Shown here in pieces: positions 26,438 to 35,797 of a DNA stretch of 64,000 bases. The position numbers were made by a program, and so were the translations under genes. Location of the stretch: NCBI GenBank assembly GCA_023382675.1, contig JAHDWN010000003.1:126147-190146 (forward strand), in the 5' to 3' direction. Below the pieces are notes generated by a model. That model was not told the DNA's origin. It made no database searches and saw only the letters and a list, made by a program, of their open reading frames with translations. Origin of the DNA: Anaerolineae bacterium. GTDB lineage: Bacteria; Chloroflexota; Anaerolineae; Aggregatilineales; Phototrophicaceae. Position 1 is the stretch's first letter; each line of letters starts with the position of its first letter.

Positions 26438-27211
26438 TCACGCCCTATGATATGTATCTGTCCCCGTGAATTCGCTCATAGTCACTGAGCCTTGTTCGCT
26501 AATGCCTTGGCGCTTGATGACCTTCTCAAGAGTTTGCACAAGTATTCTGATGTCCAGCAGCAGCGACTGGTGATCGACGTACCAGACATCGAGCTTGAAG
26601 CGCTCTTCCCAGGAAATCGCGTTGCGCCCATTGATCTGTGCCCAGCCGGTGATCCCCGGTCGGGTTTCGTGGCGGCGCGCCTGTTCGGGAGTATAGCGGT
26701 CGAGATACTGGATCAGCAACGGGCGCGGCCCGACCAGGCTCATTTCGCCCCGAAGCACGTTGAGCAGTTCCGGCAGTTCATCCAGGCTGGTGCTGCGCAG
26801 CCAGCGTCCAAAGCGAGTCAAACGCTGCTCATCAGGCAGTAGCGTGCCGGCGCTGTCACGGGCGTCGGTCATCGTGCGGAACTTATAGAGCATAAACGGC
26901 TGGCCGTGTAGTCCGGGGCGCTGCTGCCGGAACAGGATTGGCGCGCCCAGGGCGAACCGGATCGCCGCTGCAATAATTAGAATCGCCGGCATCAGCAGCA
27001 CCAGGCCGACGCTCGCGCCCGCCAGATCGAGCAGGCGCTTTAGTGGATATGTCCTAAGTTCTGATCGCGGCGTTGTGCCGCCGGAGTCGCTGCGTTGGAG
27101 TAAGCGCACAATCAGGAATGCTGATCCTAACCCGGCCAATACCCAGGCAATCGGTGCAGCCGACCTGAAAGCGTGATTCGTTCGGGGGTGGTGGGGTTTC
27201 CAAGGCGACAC
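26438..27211 (-). CDS. Undecaprenyl-phosphate sugar-1-phosphate transferase (PglC/WcaJ-type)
   Basis: Starts the lipid-linked repeat unit. Family signatures: KRLLDLAGASVGLVLLMP with the re-entrant hydrophobic helix, FRQQRPGLHGQPFMLYKFRTM, RSTSLDELPELLNVLRGEMSLVGPRP in pieces, and GITGWAQINGRN. About 65 residues precede the catalytic core and include one hydrophobic segment (AWVLAGLGSAFLIVRLL), longer than PglC but without a full CoA-binding-like domain. Start is GTG with GAGTGAG upstream. Three bases after it (3' side) begins the acyltransferase region, so the order sugar transferase - acyltransferase - aminotransferase forms one operon. Confidence 0.93.
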   Translation of the reverse strand: MSPWKPHHPRTNHAFRSAAPIAWVLAGLGSAFLIVRLLQRSDSGGTTPRSELRTYPLKRLLDLAGASVGLVLLMPAILIIAAAIRFALGAPILFRQQRPGLHGQPFMLYKFRTMTDARDSAGTLLPDEQRLTRFGRWLRSTSLDELPELLNVLRGEMSLVGPRPLLIQYLDRYTPEQARRHETRPGITGWAQINGRNAISWEERFKLDVWYVDHQSLLLDIRILVQTLEKVIKRQGISEQGSVTMSEFTGTDTYHRA

Positions 27212-27301
27212 GATATTGGCTCACTCGCAGGCATGAACAATCACTTGCACGATCAAACCTTACACTAATCGAGGCAACTCAAAAGTAAATAACAGCCTTC
27301 G

Positions 27302-28465
27302 CTAAAGCAGCCGTTCGGCAACCAGACGTGATAACTGCTGCATACAAGTTGACTCGTCGAAACGCTCCAGAGCCAGGGCGCGCGCCGCCTGTTGATAGGC
27401 GCGCAGCCGCGTGCGATCCTGCGCCAGATCCCGCAGCCAGCGGGCCGCTGCCGCCTCCTCGCCCGGCGCAAAATTCACCCCGCAGTCTGCCTCGCTAATG
27501 AGCGCCGCCAGATCGTTAGGCGTATAGCTGATGCCCAGGATCGCGCTGCCCGCCGCCAACGCACTGACGGTTTTGCTGGGGATCGAGAAGTGTTCATAGC
27601 CCTGCGCCAGGGTGACGATGCTGACGTCGATACTTGCCAGCGGCTCAGGCAGTTGATCGTAGCTGATCCAGGGCAGCAGGCGCGCATTCGGCAAACGCCC
27701 GGAATCGATGGCGTCCGCCACCAGCGCGCGTTTCGCGCCGTCGCCGATGAACATGAAGACGATGTCCGGCAGGTCACGCAGGCGCTCGGCAATCTCCAGG
27801 ATCGTCTCAATCGCGTGGGTTGCGCCCATATTGCCGGTGTAGGCGACCACCAATCGATCTTCTAGCCCGTGCGTGCCTACAAATGGATTGCGCGCGCGGT
27901 CGATGGGCTTGATCCAATCCATGTCCACCCAGTTAGGGACGATCTGGATCGGGCTGGCTGTCTCGGCCACCATCGCTTGCAGCGCACGCGCCATGCCCGG
28001 ACTGAGCGTGATGACAACCGCCCCAGCGCGCAGTGCGCGCCGGTGCCACGCATACCAGAGACGATATAGCACATACTTGTTACTCACCAGACCCATGACA
28101 TCGGCAATCTGGGGATAAATGTCAAATTCATAGATGCCGTAGGGCTGGCGGCGCAGGCGCTGTGCCAGCCAGACGATGAGCGGCACGAACGGCGGATTGG
28201 TCGTGACGAAGAGCGGCGTTGGCGCAGGCCGCCACAGCAGCCGCCAGACCACCACCAGCGTGAAGTGCAGCCAGGTGCGCAGGCGGGTGAAAGCCGTCGA
28301 ACGGTCGTAGGCGGGCGCGGGCTTGAGCAGGATCGCGTCGCCCATGTCCGGTGGCGCGTTGCCACACCAGAGTTCCACCGGGCCGTGCTCCGCCGCGAAC
28401 CGGCGCAGCCAGCGCTCGATGTGCGGCGCTAACGATTGATTGATGACGATGATGCGTGCGGACAT
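27302..28465 (-). CDS. Glycosyltransferase family 4, WbuB-like
   Basis: 387 residues, GT-B fold. N-terminal acceptor domain begins IIVINQSLAPHIERWLRRF; the donor domain holds VVAYTGNMGATHAIETIL and VFMFIGDGAKR, and the C-terminal E-x7-E-like region reads SIPSKTVSALAAGSAILGI. This pattern matches the WbuB-type transferases in O-antigen clusters. It should add a sugar to the undecaprenyl-linked acceptor. First gene of the leftward polysaccharide operon. Confidence 0.88.
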   Translation of the reverse strand: MSARIIVINQSLAPHIERWLRRFAAEHGPVELWCGNAPPDMGDAILLKPAPAYDRSTAFTRLRTWLHFTLVVVWRLLWRPAPTPLFVTTNPPFVPLIVWLAQRLRRQPYGIYEFDIYPQIADVMGLVSNKYVLYRLWYAWHRRALRAGAVVITLSPGMARALQAMVAETASPIQIVPNWVDMDWIKPIDRARNPFVGTHGLEDRLVVAYTGNMGATHAIETILEIAERLRDLPDIVFMFIGDGAKRALVADAIDSGRLPNARLLPWISYDQLPEPLASIDVSIVTLAQGYEHFSIPSKTVSALAAGSAILGISYTPNDLAALISEADCGVNFAPGEEAAAARWLRDLAQDRTRLRAYQQAARALALERFDESTCMQQLSRLVAERLL

Positions 28466-28544
28466 TAGGTTCGACCATGAATGGGCAATCGGATTTGGCG
28501 GGGTGCATTTCAGGTTTTTGGTATCTATCGCACACGTTGCGTTC

Positions 28545-28667
28545 GCCCACCCATGAAATGGGGTGGGCTACGTTAAGCGCCCCCTGCGGGGACTAACCGC
28601 TCTCGCACACAGGCACTCAGCCGTCGAAGAGGGCGACTGCCCTTGCCGGGGGATTTCATTCCCCGGC
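28545..28667 (+). repeat. 123-bp multi-hairpin intergenic repeat, copy B
   Basis: Hairpins GCCCACCCATGAAATGGGGTGGGC (written in two parts: GCCCACCCAT and GGGGTGGGC arms, 28545-28568) and GCCGGGGG-ATTTCATT-CCCCGGC (28645-28667) bound a unit of exactly the length of copy A at 19948. The remaining part of this 426-base gene-free region (28466-28544 and 28668-28891) contains AT-rich sequence before the flippase gene with a TTGTATACTGG stretch near 28768-28779 but no gene. Confidence 0.75.
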
Positions 28668-28891
28668 AGTCAGCGGTGGTTGAACACAGACTCCGGGTTG
28701 TATACCTTACCAATAGTTTGCAATGCACCCGATTTGCCGGGCTGAATGATATATGCTCTGGCAATCATTGTATACTGGCCAGAGAAAGATTCGACCCTGG
28801 CGAATCGCCTGTAGGTGTCAACGCGGAGCATGTCTGAGCATAGGCGAGTGTGGGGCAAGCTTTACGATCCGGATATGAGTGACGGTTAACA

Positions 28892-30349
28892 ATGGCGGAC
28901 AGTCTCAGAACACAAGTAGCCTCTGGCATCGCCTGGACGACGATTGCGCGGTTTCTGACGCAGGCGTCCCGATTTGTGACCTCCGTTTTTCTGGCGCGGC
29001 TGCTCACCCCGGAAGATTTCGGCCTCGTCGCCATGGTGTTCATTTTTACCTCGTTTGCCGGCATGTTTATGGACATGGGCATCGGCGAGGCGATTGTGCA
29101 GCGCCGCGATCTCGAGGCGGATCACGTCAATTCTGTCTTCTGGCTCAATTTAGCCTTGGGCTTCTTGCTCGCGGGTGTAATGTTTCTTTTAGCGCCTATC
29201 ATGGCGACTTTCTATCGCAGTCCGGGCCTGGAAGCCATCGCGAAAGTCTGGTCGATCAATATGCCTCTGGCAATGCTTGGCGTTGTGCCGGGCGCGCTGC
29301 TGAAAAGAGATCTGCGCTTCCGCCAGATCGCGTTCATCGACATCGTGACAGCGATTGCAGGCGGCATCATCGGTATTGGGTTGGCCTTTCAAGGCTTCGG
29401 CGTCTGGAGTATCGTCAGCCAGACGCTGTTCGTCACCATAGTGGCGGTCGCGCTCCGCTGGTGGCTGAGTCGGTTCAAGCCCGCGCTGCGGTTCACTTCT
29501 CTGGCGCTCCGCGATCTGTGGGGCTTCACGCGCAGCATTGTCAGCTTCAACCTGCTCATTTATCTGGCCCAGAATGCGGATTCTGTGACGGTCGGGCGCG
29601 TTTTTGGCGCGGCCGCGCTGGGCTTTTACAATCGCGCCTATGGTCTCTACGCGCTGTTTTTCGGGCAGATGTTTGCGATTTTTGGCCAGGTGATGGTTCC
29701 GGCGCTCGCCAAAATCCAGACTGAACACACGCGTGTGCGGCAAGTCTTCCTGCGCCTGACAGGGCTGTATGCCCTGTTCATGTTTCCCCTGCTGATGGGA
29801 ATCCTGGTGACAGCCGACCTGCTGATTGTGACGGTTTACGGCGACCAGTGGACGGCTTCGGTCACAGCGCTGCGCTTGATCATGGTGGCGGCGCTTTTCC
29901 AGGCGGTGTCACATCCGGGGCATTGGGTGTTCGTGTCTCAGGGCAAAACACGCCAGTTGATCCAGTGGGGACTGGCGATGGCACTGGTTGAAGGTGCGGC
30001 TTATCTTGTCGGCGCGGCCCTGGGGTCGATTGAGACCGTCGCGCTCGCGCACGCCGTCGTCAACGTGTTCCTGATGGTGTTCACGCTCAGACTGATCGAA
30101 AACGCCATCGGCTTGAGACCTATCGACATCCTCAAGAATGTTGCCCACGTGTTCGTGGCGGCGGCGCTCATGGGGGCTGTGGTGTGGGTCATGCGCTCGT
30201 TGATTCCGCCGGGGTGGCTGCCATGGCAGCAGTTTCTGATTCTGGTGTGCGCGGGCGCCGTGATTTACGTTGCCATCGTCTCACTCTTCCGCATTCCGAG
30301 CGCATTCGAGGCCTACCAGCACGTGCGGATGCGCTTCAAGCACAGCTAA
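28892..30349 (+). CDS. Wzx-type polysaccharide flippase (MOP superfamily)
   Basis: 485 residues, about fourteen hydrophobic segments. N-terminus SGIAWTTIARFLTQASRFVTSVFLARLL, in pieces typical of WzxC/RfbX-like members, with FLARLLTPEDFGLVAM, the conserved polysaccharide-biosynthesis entry motif. It would turn the undecaprenyl-linked repeat unit from the inner to the outer leaflet. First gene of a rightward group; the next glycosyltransferase starts 19 bases after its stop. Confidence 0.93.
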   Translation: MADSLRTQVASGIAWTTIARFLTQASRFVTSVFLARLLTPEDFGLVAMVFIFTSFAGMFMDMGIGEAIVQRRDLEADHVNSVFWLNLALGFLLAGVMFLLAPIMATFYRSPGLEAIAKVWSINMPLAMLGVVPGALLKRDLRFRQIAFIDIVTAIAGGIIGIGLAFQGFGVWSIVSQTLFVTIVAVALRWWLSRFKPALRFTSLALRDLWGFTRSIVSFNLLIYLAQNADSVTVGRVFGAAALGFYNRAYGLYALFFGQMFAIFGQVMVPALAKIQTEHTRVRQVFLRLTGLYALFMFPLLMGILVTADLLIVTVYGDQWTASVTALRLIMVAALFQAVSHPGHWVFVSQGKTRQLIQWGLAMALVEGAAYLVGAALGSIETVALAHAVVNVFLMVFTLRLIENAIGLRPIDILKNVAHVFVAAALMGAVVWVMRSLIPPGWLPWQQFLILVCAGAVIYVAIVSLFRIPSAFEAYQHVRMRFKHS

Positions 30350-30368
30350 CTATCCTTGGGGCATACTT

Positions 30369-31553
30369 ATGTCGCTCGCTGTTCTTTCAACACATCCGAT
30401 CCAGTATCATGCACCGGTGTATCGTGTGCTGCAGGCGGAGTTCGATATTCCTGTGACCGTAATCTACGGATCAGACTTCAGTGTCTCTGGATATCATGAT
30501 CGGGAATTCGGCGTGGAGTTCGCATGGGATACGGATCTGGTCAGCGGTTACGATGCAATCTTCTTGTCTCAGATCGCAGAGGGCGGTGCAAGGGATTCGC
30601 GACGTGTCTCTTCCAACGGCGCTGAGCAACACCTCGCCCGCATAAATCCAAAAGCTGTTTTGCTGCAAGGCTATAGTACGCCGTTTCATCGGCGTGCCTT
30701 CTGGACAGCGTGGCGTACCCGAGCTCCCCTTTTGCTGCGCGCCGAAACCACTGATCATGCTTTGCAGCGAGGCAGAGCCAAGCGTATCGTTCGCGACACG
30801 TTACTGCGTGCGCTCTACAGTCAGTTCTCTCGTCTGCTTTATATTGGCAACAATTCGAAAGCGCACTATCTTCGCCTTGGTTGCCAGGAATCACGGCTCA
30901 CGTTTTCACCCTACTGTGTCGATACAGCCGTTTTCAGACTCGACGCTGAGGAGCGAGACCGCTTACGTTCTGATGCTCGTGCAGAAGTCGACGTTGATTC
31001 GTCAGCGATTGTTCTTCTCTTTTCCGGCAAACTGTCTCAACGAAAAGGCCCTCAGCTTATCTTACAGGCTGCAAAGACGCTTCCAGACGAATTGCGTCAA
31101 CGAATTGTGGTGCTTTTCATGGGCGACGGCGATATGCGATCTGCATTGGAGCAGCTTGCGTTGAGCGCGCCGACGGTTGACATCCGACTGCTAGGATTCA
31201 AGAACCAGTCACTGCTTAGTCGCTATTATCATGCTGCCGATCTCATGATTCTGCCAAGTCAGACGGGTGAGACGTGGGGCCTGGTTGTCAACGAAGCGCT
31301 GCATCATGGCCTGCCCTGTATCGTATCCGACCGCGTCGGTTGTGCTCCCGATCTCGTCAAGCCAGGAATCACCGGCGAAGTATTCGCTGTGGATTCGGTT
31401 ACGGAGTTGGCAGCTGCCATTCAGCGGGGCATACAGTTGCTTCAGAAGCCGGATACGCGGCAACGCTGTCTTGAGCTCATCAGTCACTACACCGTTCGAG
31501 CGGCCGCCAGTGGGATAGCGCAAGCCTACCGAGAGGTCACACAACAGGTGTAA
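30369..31553 (+). CDS. Glycosyltransferase family 4
   Basis: 394 residues from ATG 30369 (MSLAVLSTHPIQYHAPVYR); an in-frame upstream extension runs back into the flippase gene and is not needed. N-terminal domain with LSTHPIQYH, donor domain with LLFSGKLSQRKGPQLIL and VVLFMGDGDMRSAL, then E-x7-E region ILPSQTGETWGLVVNEALHHGLPCIVSDRVG. Downstream of wzx in a probable two-gene operon. More AT-rich than genes outside the cluster. Confidence 0.9.
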   Translation: MSLAVLSTHPIQYHAPVYRVLQAEFDIPVTVIYGSDFSVSGYHDREFGVEFAWDTDLVSGYDAIFLSQIAEGGARDSRRVSSNGAEQHLARINPKAVLLQGYSTPFHRRAFWTAWRTRAPLLLRAETTDHALQRGRAKRIVRDTLLRALYSQFSRLLYIGNNSKAHYLRLGCQESRLTFSPYCVDTAVFRLDAEERDRLRSDARAEVDVDSSAIVLLFSGKLSQRKGPQLILQAAKTLPDELRQRIVVLFMGDGDMRSALEQLALSAPTVDIRLLGFKNQSLLSRYYHAADLMILPSQTGETWGLVVNEALHHGLPCIVSDRVGCAPDLVKPGITGEVFAVDSVTELAAAIQRGIQLLQKPDTRQRCLELISHYTVRAAASGIAQAYREVTQQV

Positions 31554-31564
31554 GGTACAGGCGG

Positions 31565-32308
31565 TCACTTTGCAAGGATTTCATCTGTAGTGGCGACAGT
31601 TTCTCCGACAATAGGTGAGAGTTCGTATCCCAACCCGTACAGCAGCTTGCAGCAAGCGTCATGCACCTCCGTTCCATGTGTTGCCAGAAAGATCATGGGG
31701 CGGTGATTTCTCAAAGTATCCATTGCTCCTTTCAGAGCCAGAAGTTCAGCGCCCTCGATGTCGATCTTGAGGTGAGTTGGAGGCGCAATCTCTCCGCTGA
31801 GGACCAAGCGGTCGATGCTAACCTGAGATACCTGCAAATCGTTCCCCAAAGGTAGTTGAACGATGTAGCCTTGTGACCGGTCAGGGACTTTTCGAAAGAA
31901 TATCGTTCCCGGTTCTTTGGCAACAGCGACTTCAAACAGCGTTACATTTGAAATCCTGTTGAGTTGAATATGGGATTTCAAGTATTTGACATTCTCTGGG
32001 AGGGGTTCAAACGCTACAACTTTGCCCTGATCACCGACGAGTTTCGAAAACAGCAGTGTGTAGTATCCAACATGGGCTCCGATGTCATAGACAATACTTG
32101 CCTGCGGGATCAAGCTCGAGAGGAGGCGTTGTTTCTTGAATTCGTAGCTTCCAAGCCAACAACCATGAGTGCTCGAACCCGCTATCCATTTGTATCCTCT
32201 CAATTCACCTTGAAGAACTGGCAATACCGTATTGGGGGGAATCAGTCGGAGAGGAATACGTGCTAACATTCCCACAACAGATGTTCGAGAAATGCCTGAA
32301 AAGTTCAT
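31565..32308 (-). CDS. FkbM-family methyltransferase
   Basis: SAM-dependent O-methyltransferase of 247 residues. Motif I VYDIGAHVGYYTLLF, acidic loop VVAFEPLPENVKYL, and the FkbM hallmark LKIDIEGAELLALKGA. AAAGG lies before the ATG. In polysaccharide clusters FkbM enzymes methylate sugar hydroxyls. It lies on the opposite strand to its neighbours, so it is transcribed alone. Confidence 0.9.
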   Translation of the reverse strand: MNFSGISRTSVVGMLARIPLRLIPPNTVLPVLQGELRGYKWIAGSSTHGCWLGSYEFKKQRLLSSLIPQASIVYDIGAHVGYYTLLFSKLVGDQGKVVAFEPLPENVKYLKSHIQLNRISNVTLFEVAVAKEPGTIFFRKVPDRSQGYIVQLPLGNDLQVSQVSIDRLVLSGEIAPPTHLKIDIEGAELLALKGAMDTLRNHRPMIFLATHGTEVHDACCKLLYGLGYELSPIVGETVATTDEILAK

Positions 32309-32453
32309 GGGTATAAGGCCTTTCGATGAGTAGCTGACGTCGGACTAGTCAACCCAGCATTCCGCCATATGTGTAATATACTTCTCAGAGACAACTTCGT
32401 GGTTTGTTTTATTATGCAAGGAATTGGCTTGAGCAAGCTATGGGTGTTGCACT

Positions 32454-33878
32454 ATGCACACTGAATTCACGTTGATTCTTGTTGTGTGGGTTATCACTGT
32501 CGCCATTCTTGGCATCTATTATTGGCGCAAACGGGAATCCAGCGCGGGCGTGGTGCTCACCTATGTCGCTTTGTTTTCTGGCTCTCACGCAATGCAGGGC
32601 GCGGTCTATGCCATGCCCTGGTATACGCCGCGTTTCGAGCCAGCTTTGATATTTGCGGGTTTTGTCCAGAGCACCATCGGGCTGATCAGCCTTGCGGTTA
32701 CGGTCATGATTTTCGTTCCGGTTGTGCGACAGGCTATCCGGAAGTCAAGATCATCACTGCCACAGACTTCGCCAATGCTTATAGACGAACCTCAATCTTC
32801 GTCCAGACTGCCAATGTTCTATATTGCTACTGGCCTCATCGCTTATTTCATTCTCACACCTATATTTTCGAGTGTGCCGACGGTAAGCGCCTTTATCGGC
32901 GGCCTCTACCGTCTGGTTCACATCGGCCTGGCTCTGGCTTTCTGGCAGGTCTTCACGAGCCCTAAGCGCAATTCCTTCAGACTCTTTGTACTCATCGGCC
33001 TGACAATGTTCTGGCCCTTGGTCACCATCACCAATGAAGGGTTTCTGGGGTTCGGGCTTTGGCCGACAGTTTTCATATTCATATTTGTGATGCTGCGACA
33101 GCGCCGCTATGTTGTGCCTCTGGTTCTAATACTAATTGCTTTTTATCTCGGCCTGTCTCTGATCGTGACCTACTATGGTGAACGACCTGTCATTCGCGGC
33201 GTCGTTTGGGGTGAGAGCGAATTCGAAACACGCGTCAATACGTTGATCCAGGTGATTGAGAAGAATACGCGCGCCTTCAATATCTATGACGGGCAGCAGT
33301 TGTCTTATATTGATGAGAGACTAGGACTCAATCGCCTGGTCGGACTGGGGATCCGACGCCTGGATACGGGCATCAATCAATATGCCGGGGGAGAGACTAT
33401 CCTGAATGCGGCGCTGATGATCATCCCACGGGCAATCTGGCCGGAAAAACCGATTGAATTGGGCGGGCAAGCAATGGTGAATCTATATACCGGTGTCTAT
33501 ATGTACGGCGACACCACCGTAGCGCTGGGACAGGTACTGGAATTCTATGTGAACTTCGGTACAGTGGGAGTCATTGCCGGATTCATTGTCTTTGGTTTGC
33601 TGCTCGCTGCGGTCGATCAGGGTAGCGTACGTGCTCTCAAAGCTGGAAACTACTACAGTGCGGCGCTGTGGTTGATACCTGCATTTGGACTGCTGCTTCC
33701 GGAAAACAATCTGATCGCAGTCGTGGGTAGTAGTGTTTCAGGTTGGCTCACGTTGGTTGCCTTTAACATGATCCCTTTTCTATTGTTCTCAAGTAGATGG
33801 CGGACTCGCCTTGGCGGAGAGGCAAAACACGCTGCATCGTCAAACTCCGTCATTGGAGACATTTCTTCCACCCAATGA
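32454..33878 (+). CDS. Wzy-like repeat-unit polymerase
   Basis: 474 residues with about eleven hydrophobic segments and a large outside loop (about residues 245-340). That loop ends with GGETILNAALMIIPRAIWPEKP, in which the IPR-x-x-WP-x-KP motif is common in O-antigen and exopolysaccharide polymerases. It would join repeat units outside the membrane. The last 39 bases overlap the 3' end of the opposite-strand GT2 gene. Confidence 0.8.
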   Translation: MHTEFTLILVVWVITVAILGIYYWRKRESSAGVVLTYVALFSGSHAMQGAVYAMPWYTPRFEPALIFAGFVQSTIGLISLAVTVMIFVPVVRQAIRKSRSSLPQTSPMLIDEPQSSSRLPMFYIATGLIAYFILTPIFSSVPTVSAFIGGLYRLVHIGLALAFWQVFTSPKRNSFRLFVLIGLTMFWPLVTITNEGFLGFGLWPTVFIFIFVMLRQRRYVVPLVLILIAFYLGLSLIVTYYGERPVIRGVVWGESEFETRVNTLIQVIEKNTRAFNIYDGQQLSYIDERLGLNRLVGLGIRRLDTGINQYAGGETILNAALMIIPRAIWPEKPIELGGQAMVNLYTGVYMYGDTTVALGQVLEFYVNFGTVGVIAGFIVFGLLLAAVDQGSVRALKAGNYYSAALWLIPAFGLLLPENNLIAVVGSSVSGWLTLVAFNMIPFLLFSSRWRTRLGGEAKHAASSNSVIGDISSTQ

Positions 33879-34796
33879 TGTTGATACCCACTGTTCTGAA
33901 CTTTTCTGCGGTATCGTTGCGAGCGCAGTGATCAAGGTTCGGAGTGAGATCGCGAACTTCGAAAGATCGCAACTTAGAGAGGCACGCCCCATCCTACGCA
34001 AAGCGAAGGACGCAGTCTTGATCTGTAATGCACCATATTCGAGTCTACTTAGGTGATAGCTGTAGCGCTTTCCAATACGCATCGCCTGATGAAGGTCCGT
34101 GTCAAGCCGTCGAGCCTTTGCCGACACGCTTGTTGGATGTCGGCGCCAGATCAGGGGGGCTTCTTTGAGATATCGGACCGACCAGCCCGAACTCAAGGTG
34201 CGAAGAAGCCATTCATAGTCGCTGTTGTAAGTGAATTCGGAATCGAATGGGCCTATCGTCTGAAATGCAGATGTCCTGATGGCGGCTCCCGAAATGTGCC
34301 ACCAGCAGCCTGTGCGGAGTGAAAATCTCACAGAGGTAGTATTTCCCAACTTTTCATCTGCTGAGACATGAATATCGATACTATTCGGAATAATGGTTCC
34401 GTCAGGAAGCAAATTATCCCAGTTCGTACTGACAGAGGCGACCCGCTCCGAACTCTCGGAAATTCCCTTATACATTAGCTCTATCCAATCTGGCTTGACC
34501 AGATCGTCGGAATGCAAAATAATCACCCAATCGATCCCTTTTTCGGCGAGAATCGAAATCGATTGGCTCACGTTGGCCCATTGTCCAACGTGACTTTCGT
34601 GTCTGATGATTCTGTAGTCCAGCGCTGATTGACGACAGATTGCTTCAGCGATCTCGAGAGAGTTATCCTGAGAGCCATCATCTGCAAAGGCTACCGTTTC
34701 AATCGCATCGAGACCTTTGCACTGAAGCAGCGAATTGAGTGTGTCGCCAATTGTCTCAGCACTGTTATAGATTGGGATGAGGACTGCAAGGCGCAT
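33840..34796 (-). CDS. Glycosyltransferase family 2
   Basis: 318 residues, GT-A fold. N-terminus MRLAVLIPIYNSAETIGDTL, nucleotide-binding FADDGSQDNS, metal-binding HSDD (in WVIILHSDDLVKPDWIE) and a later WLLRTLSSGWSVRYL acceptor-side motif. Soluble, without a C-terminal membrane anchor. It overlaps wzy tail to tail by 39 bases. Confidence 0.9.
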   Translation of the reverse strand: MRLAVLIPIYNSAETIGDTLNSLLQCKGLDAIETVAFADDGSQDNSLEIAEAICRQSALDYRIIRHESHVGQWANVSQSISILAEKGIDWVIILHSDDLVKPDWIELMYKGISESSERVASVSTNWDNLLPDGTIIPNSIDIHVSADEKLGNTTSVRFSLRTGCWWHISGAAIRTSAFQTIGPFDSEFTYNSDYEWLLRTLSSGWSVRYLKEAPLIWRRHPTSVSAKARRLDTDLHQAMRIGKRYSYHLSRLEYGALQIKTASFALRRMGRASLSCDLSKFAISLRTLITALATIPQKSSEQWVSTSLGGRNVSNDGV

Positions 34797-34857
34797 AGTA
34801 CTTCCGAGATTATGGGTGAATCGCTAAACTCACATGGGAAGTGGAATTCAACCTGGA

Positions 34858-35691
34858 TCAGTTATTCTTGGTAGCCACAAGACCGAATTGGGATGAGTCA
34901 CGATAGACGAATTGGCATTGTACATTTTTATCAATATGCCGAAGATAATTGATGATTTCCTGCGGATGAGCTGGATAGACTGCGTCACAATCTGGCACAA
35001 AGCCATGAAGGTGAAGACATCGTGGATCGGCAAGAATGGGAAAATCGAACTGACCATCGCTTATCTGTTGGACCCGGTACTTCCGCATTTGTGCAATGCG
35101 AATCTTGTTGTCAACCAATGTCAGAAATGCGTCGAGAACCTTACCTTCCCTCAATTTATCACGGCCCTGACCATAGCTGAAACCTGATCGCTCAGACGCC
35201 ATTGGCTTGTGAGAAAAATCAGGCGCAACGATGAGTAGTTGCCCTTTGTCCCGGAGAAGTCGCCAGGACTCCCGCAGAAATTCTGCCGGAAAGACCAGAT
35301 GCTCGATGACAAACATGGAGGCGACTACATCAAAGGATGCGTCTCTGAAAGGAACGGCTTCTGCACTGGCTGAAACATATTTGTTGCGCCCTCCCAGGCT
35401 TGGATTTAGATCAAGACCGACATAATTGATGGAACCAACCAGGCGCTCAATTTCATGCGCTGCTTCGCCTTTCCCGCATCCGACTTCAAGTACGTCGGCC
35501 TGAGCGGGTATCCGTTGACACACAGCGATCTGAGCATCATGGGTACCCTCTGTCCAGTTCACATTGTGTCCGGAAATCCATGTATCATGATATTGCTGTG
35601 AACTATAGTAAATCCGCATTCGTTGCTGGAGTTTGAGAAGTAATTCGCGATTTTCACCGGAAATCGAGGTATGGTATTTGTCTACTCGCAT
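34858..35691 (-). CDS. Class I SAM-dependent methyltransferase
   Basis: About 277 residues. Motif I VLEVGCGKGEAAHEI, motif II YVGLDLNPSL, FDVVASMFVIEHLVFP and LLRDKGQLLIVAPD mark a Methyltransf_11/25-type domain. The ATG at 35691 and a GTG at 35700 are both possible; neither has a clear ribosome site. It runs in the same direction as the GT2 gene 61 bases downstream and could be co-transcribed with it. Substrate unknown, possibly a sugar of the same polymer. Confidence 0.85.
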   Translation of the reverse strand: MRVDKYHTSISGENRELLLKLQQRMRIYYSSQQYHDTWISGHNVNWTEGTHDAQIAVCQRIPAQADVLEVGCGKGEAAHEIERLVGSINYVGLDLNPSLGGRNKYVSASAEAVPFRDASFDVVASMFVIEHLVFPAEFLRESWRLLRDKGQLLIVAPDFSHKPMASERSGFSYGQGRDKLREGKVLDAFLTLVDNKIRIAQMRKYRVQQISDGQFDFPILADPRCLHLHGFVPDCDAVYPAHPQEIINYLRHIDKNVQCQFVYRDSSQFGLVATKNN

Positions 35692-35797
35692 TGTCGCCAC
35701 AATTTCGTCGAGACTGTCAATTAAAGTTTATAAGCACCTGCATCATATGGCAACATGTGACCAAACATTTGGATAACAGCTGTAAGGAGCAATTCTC

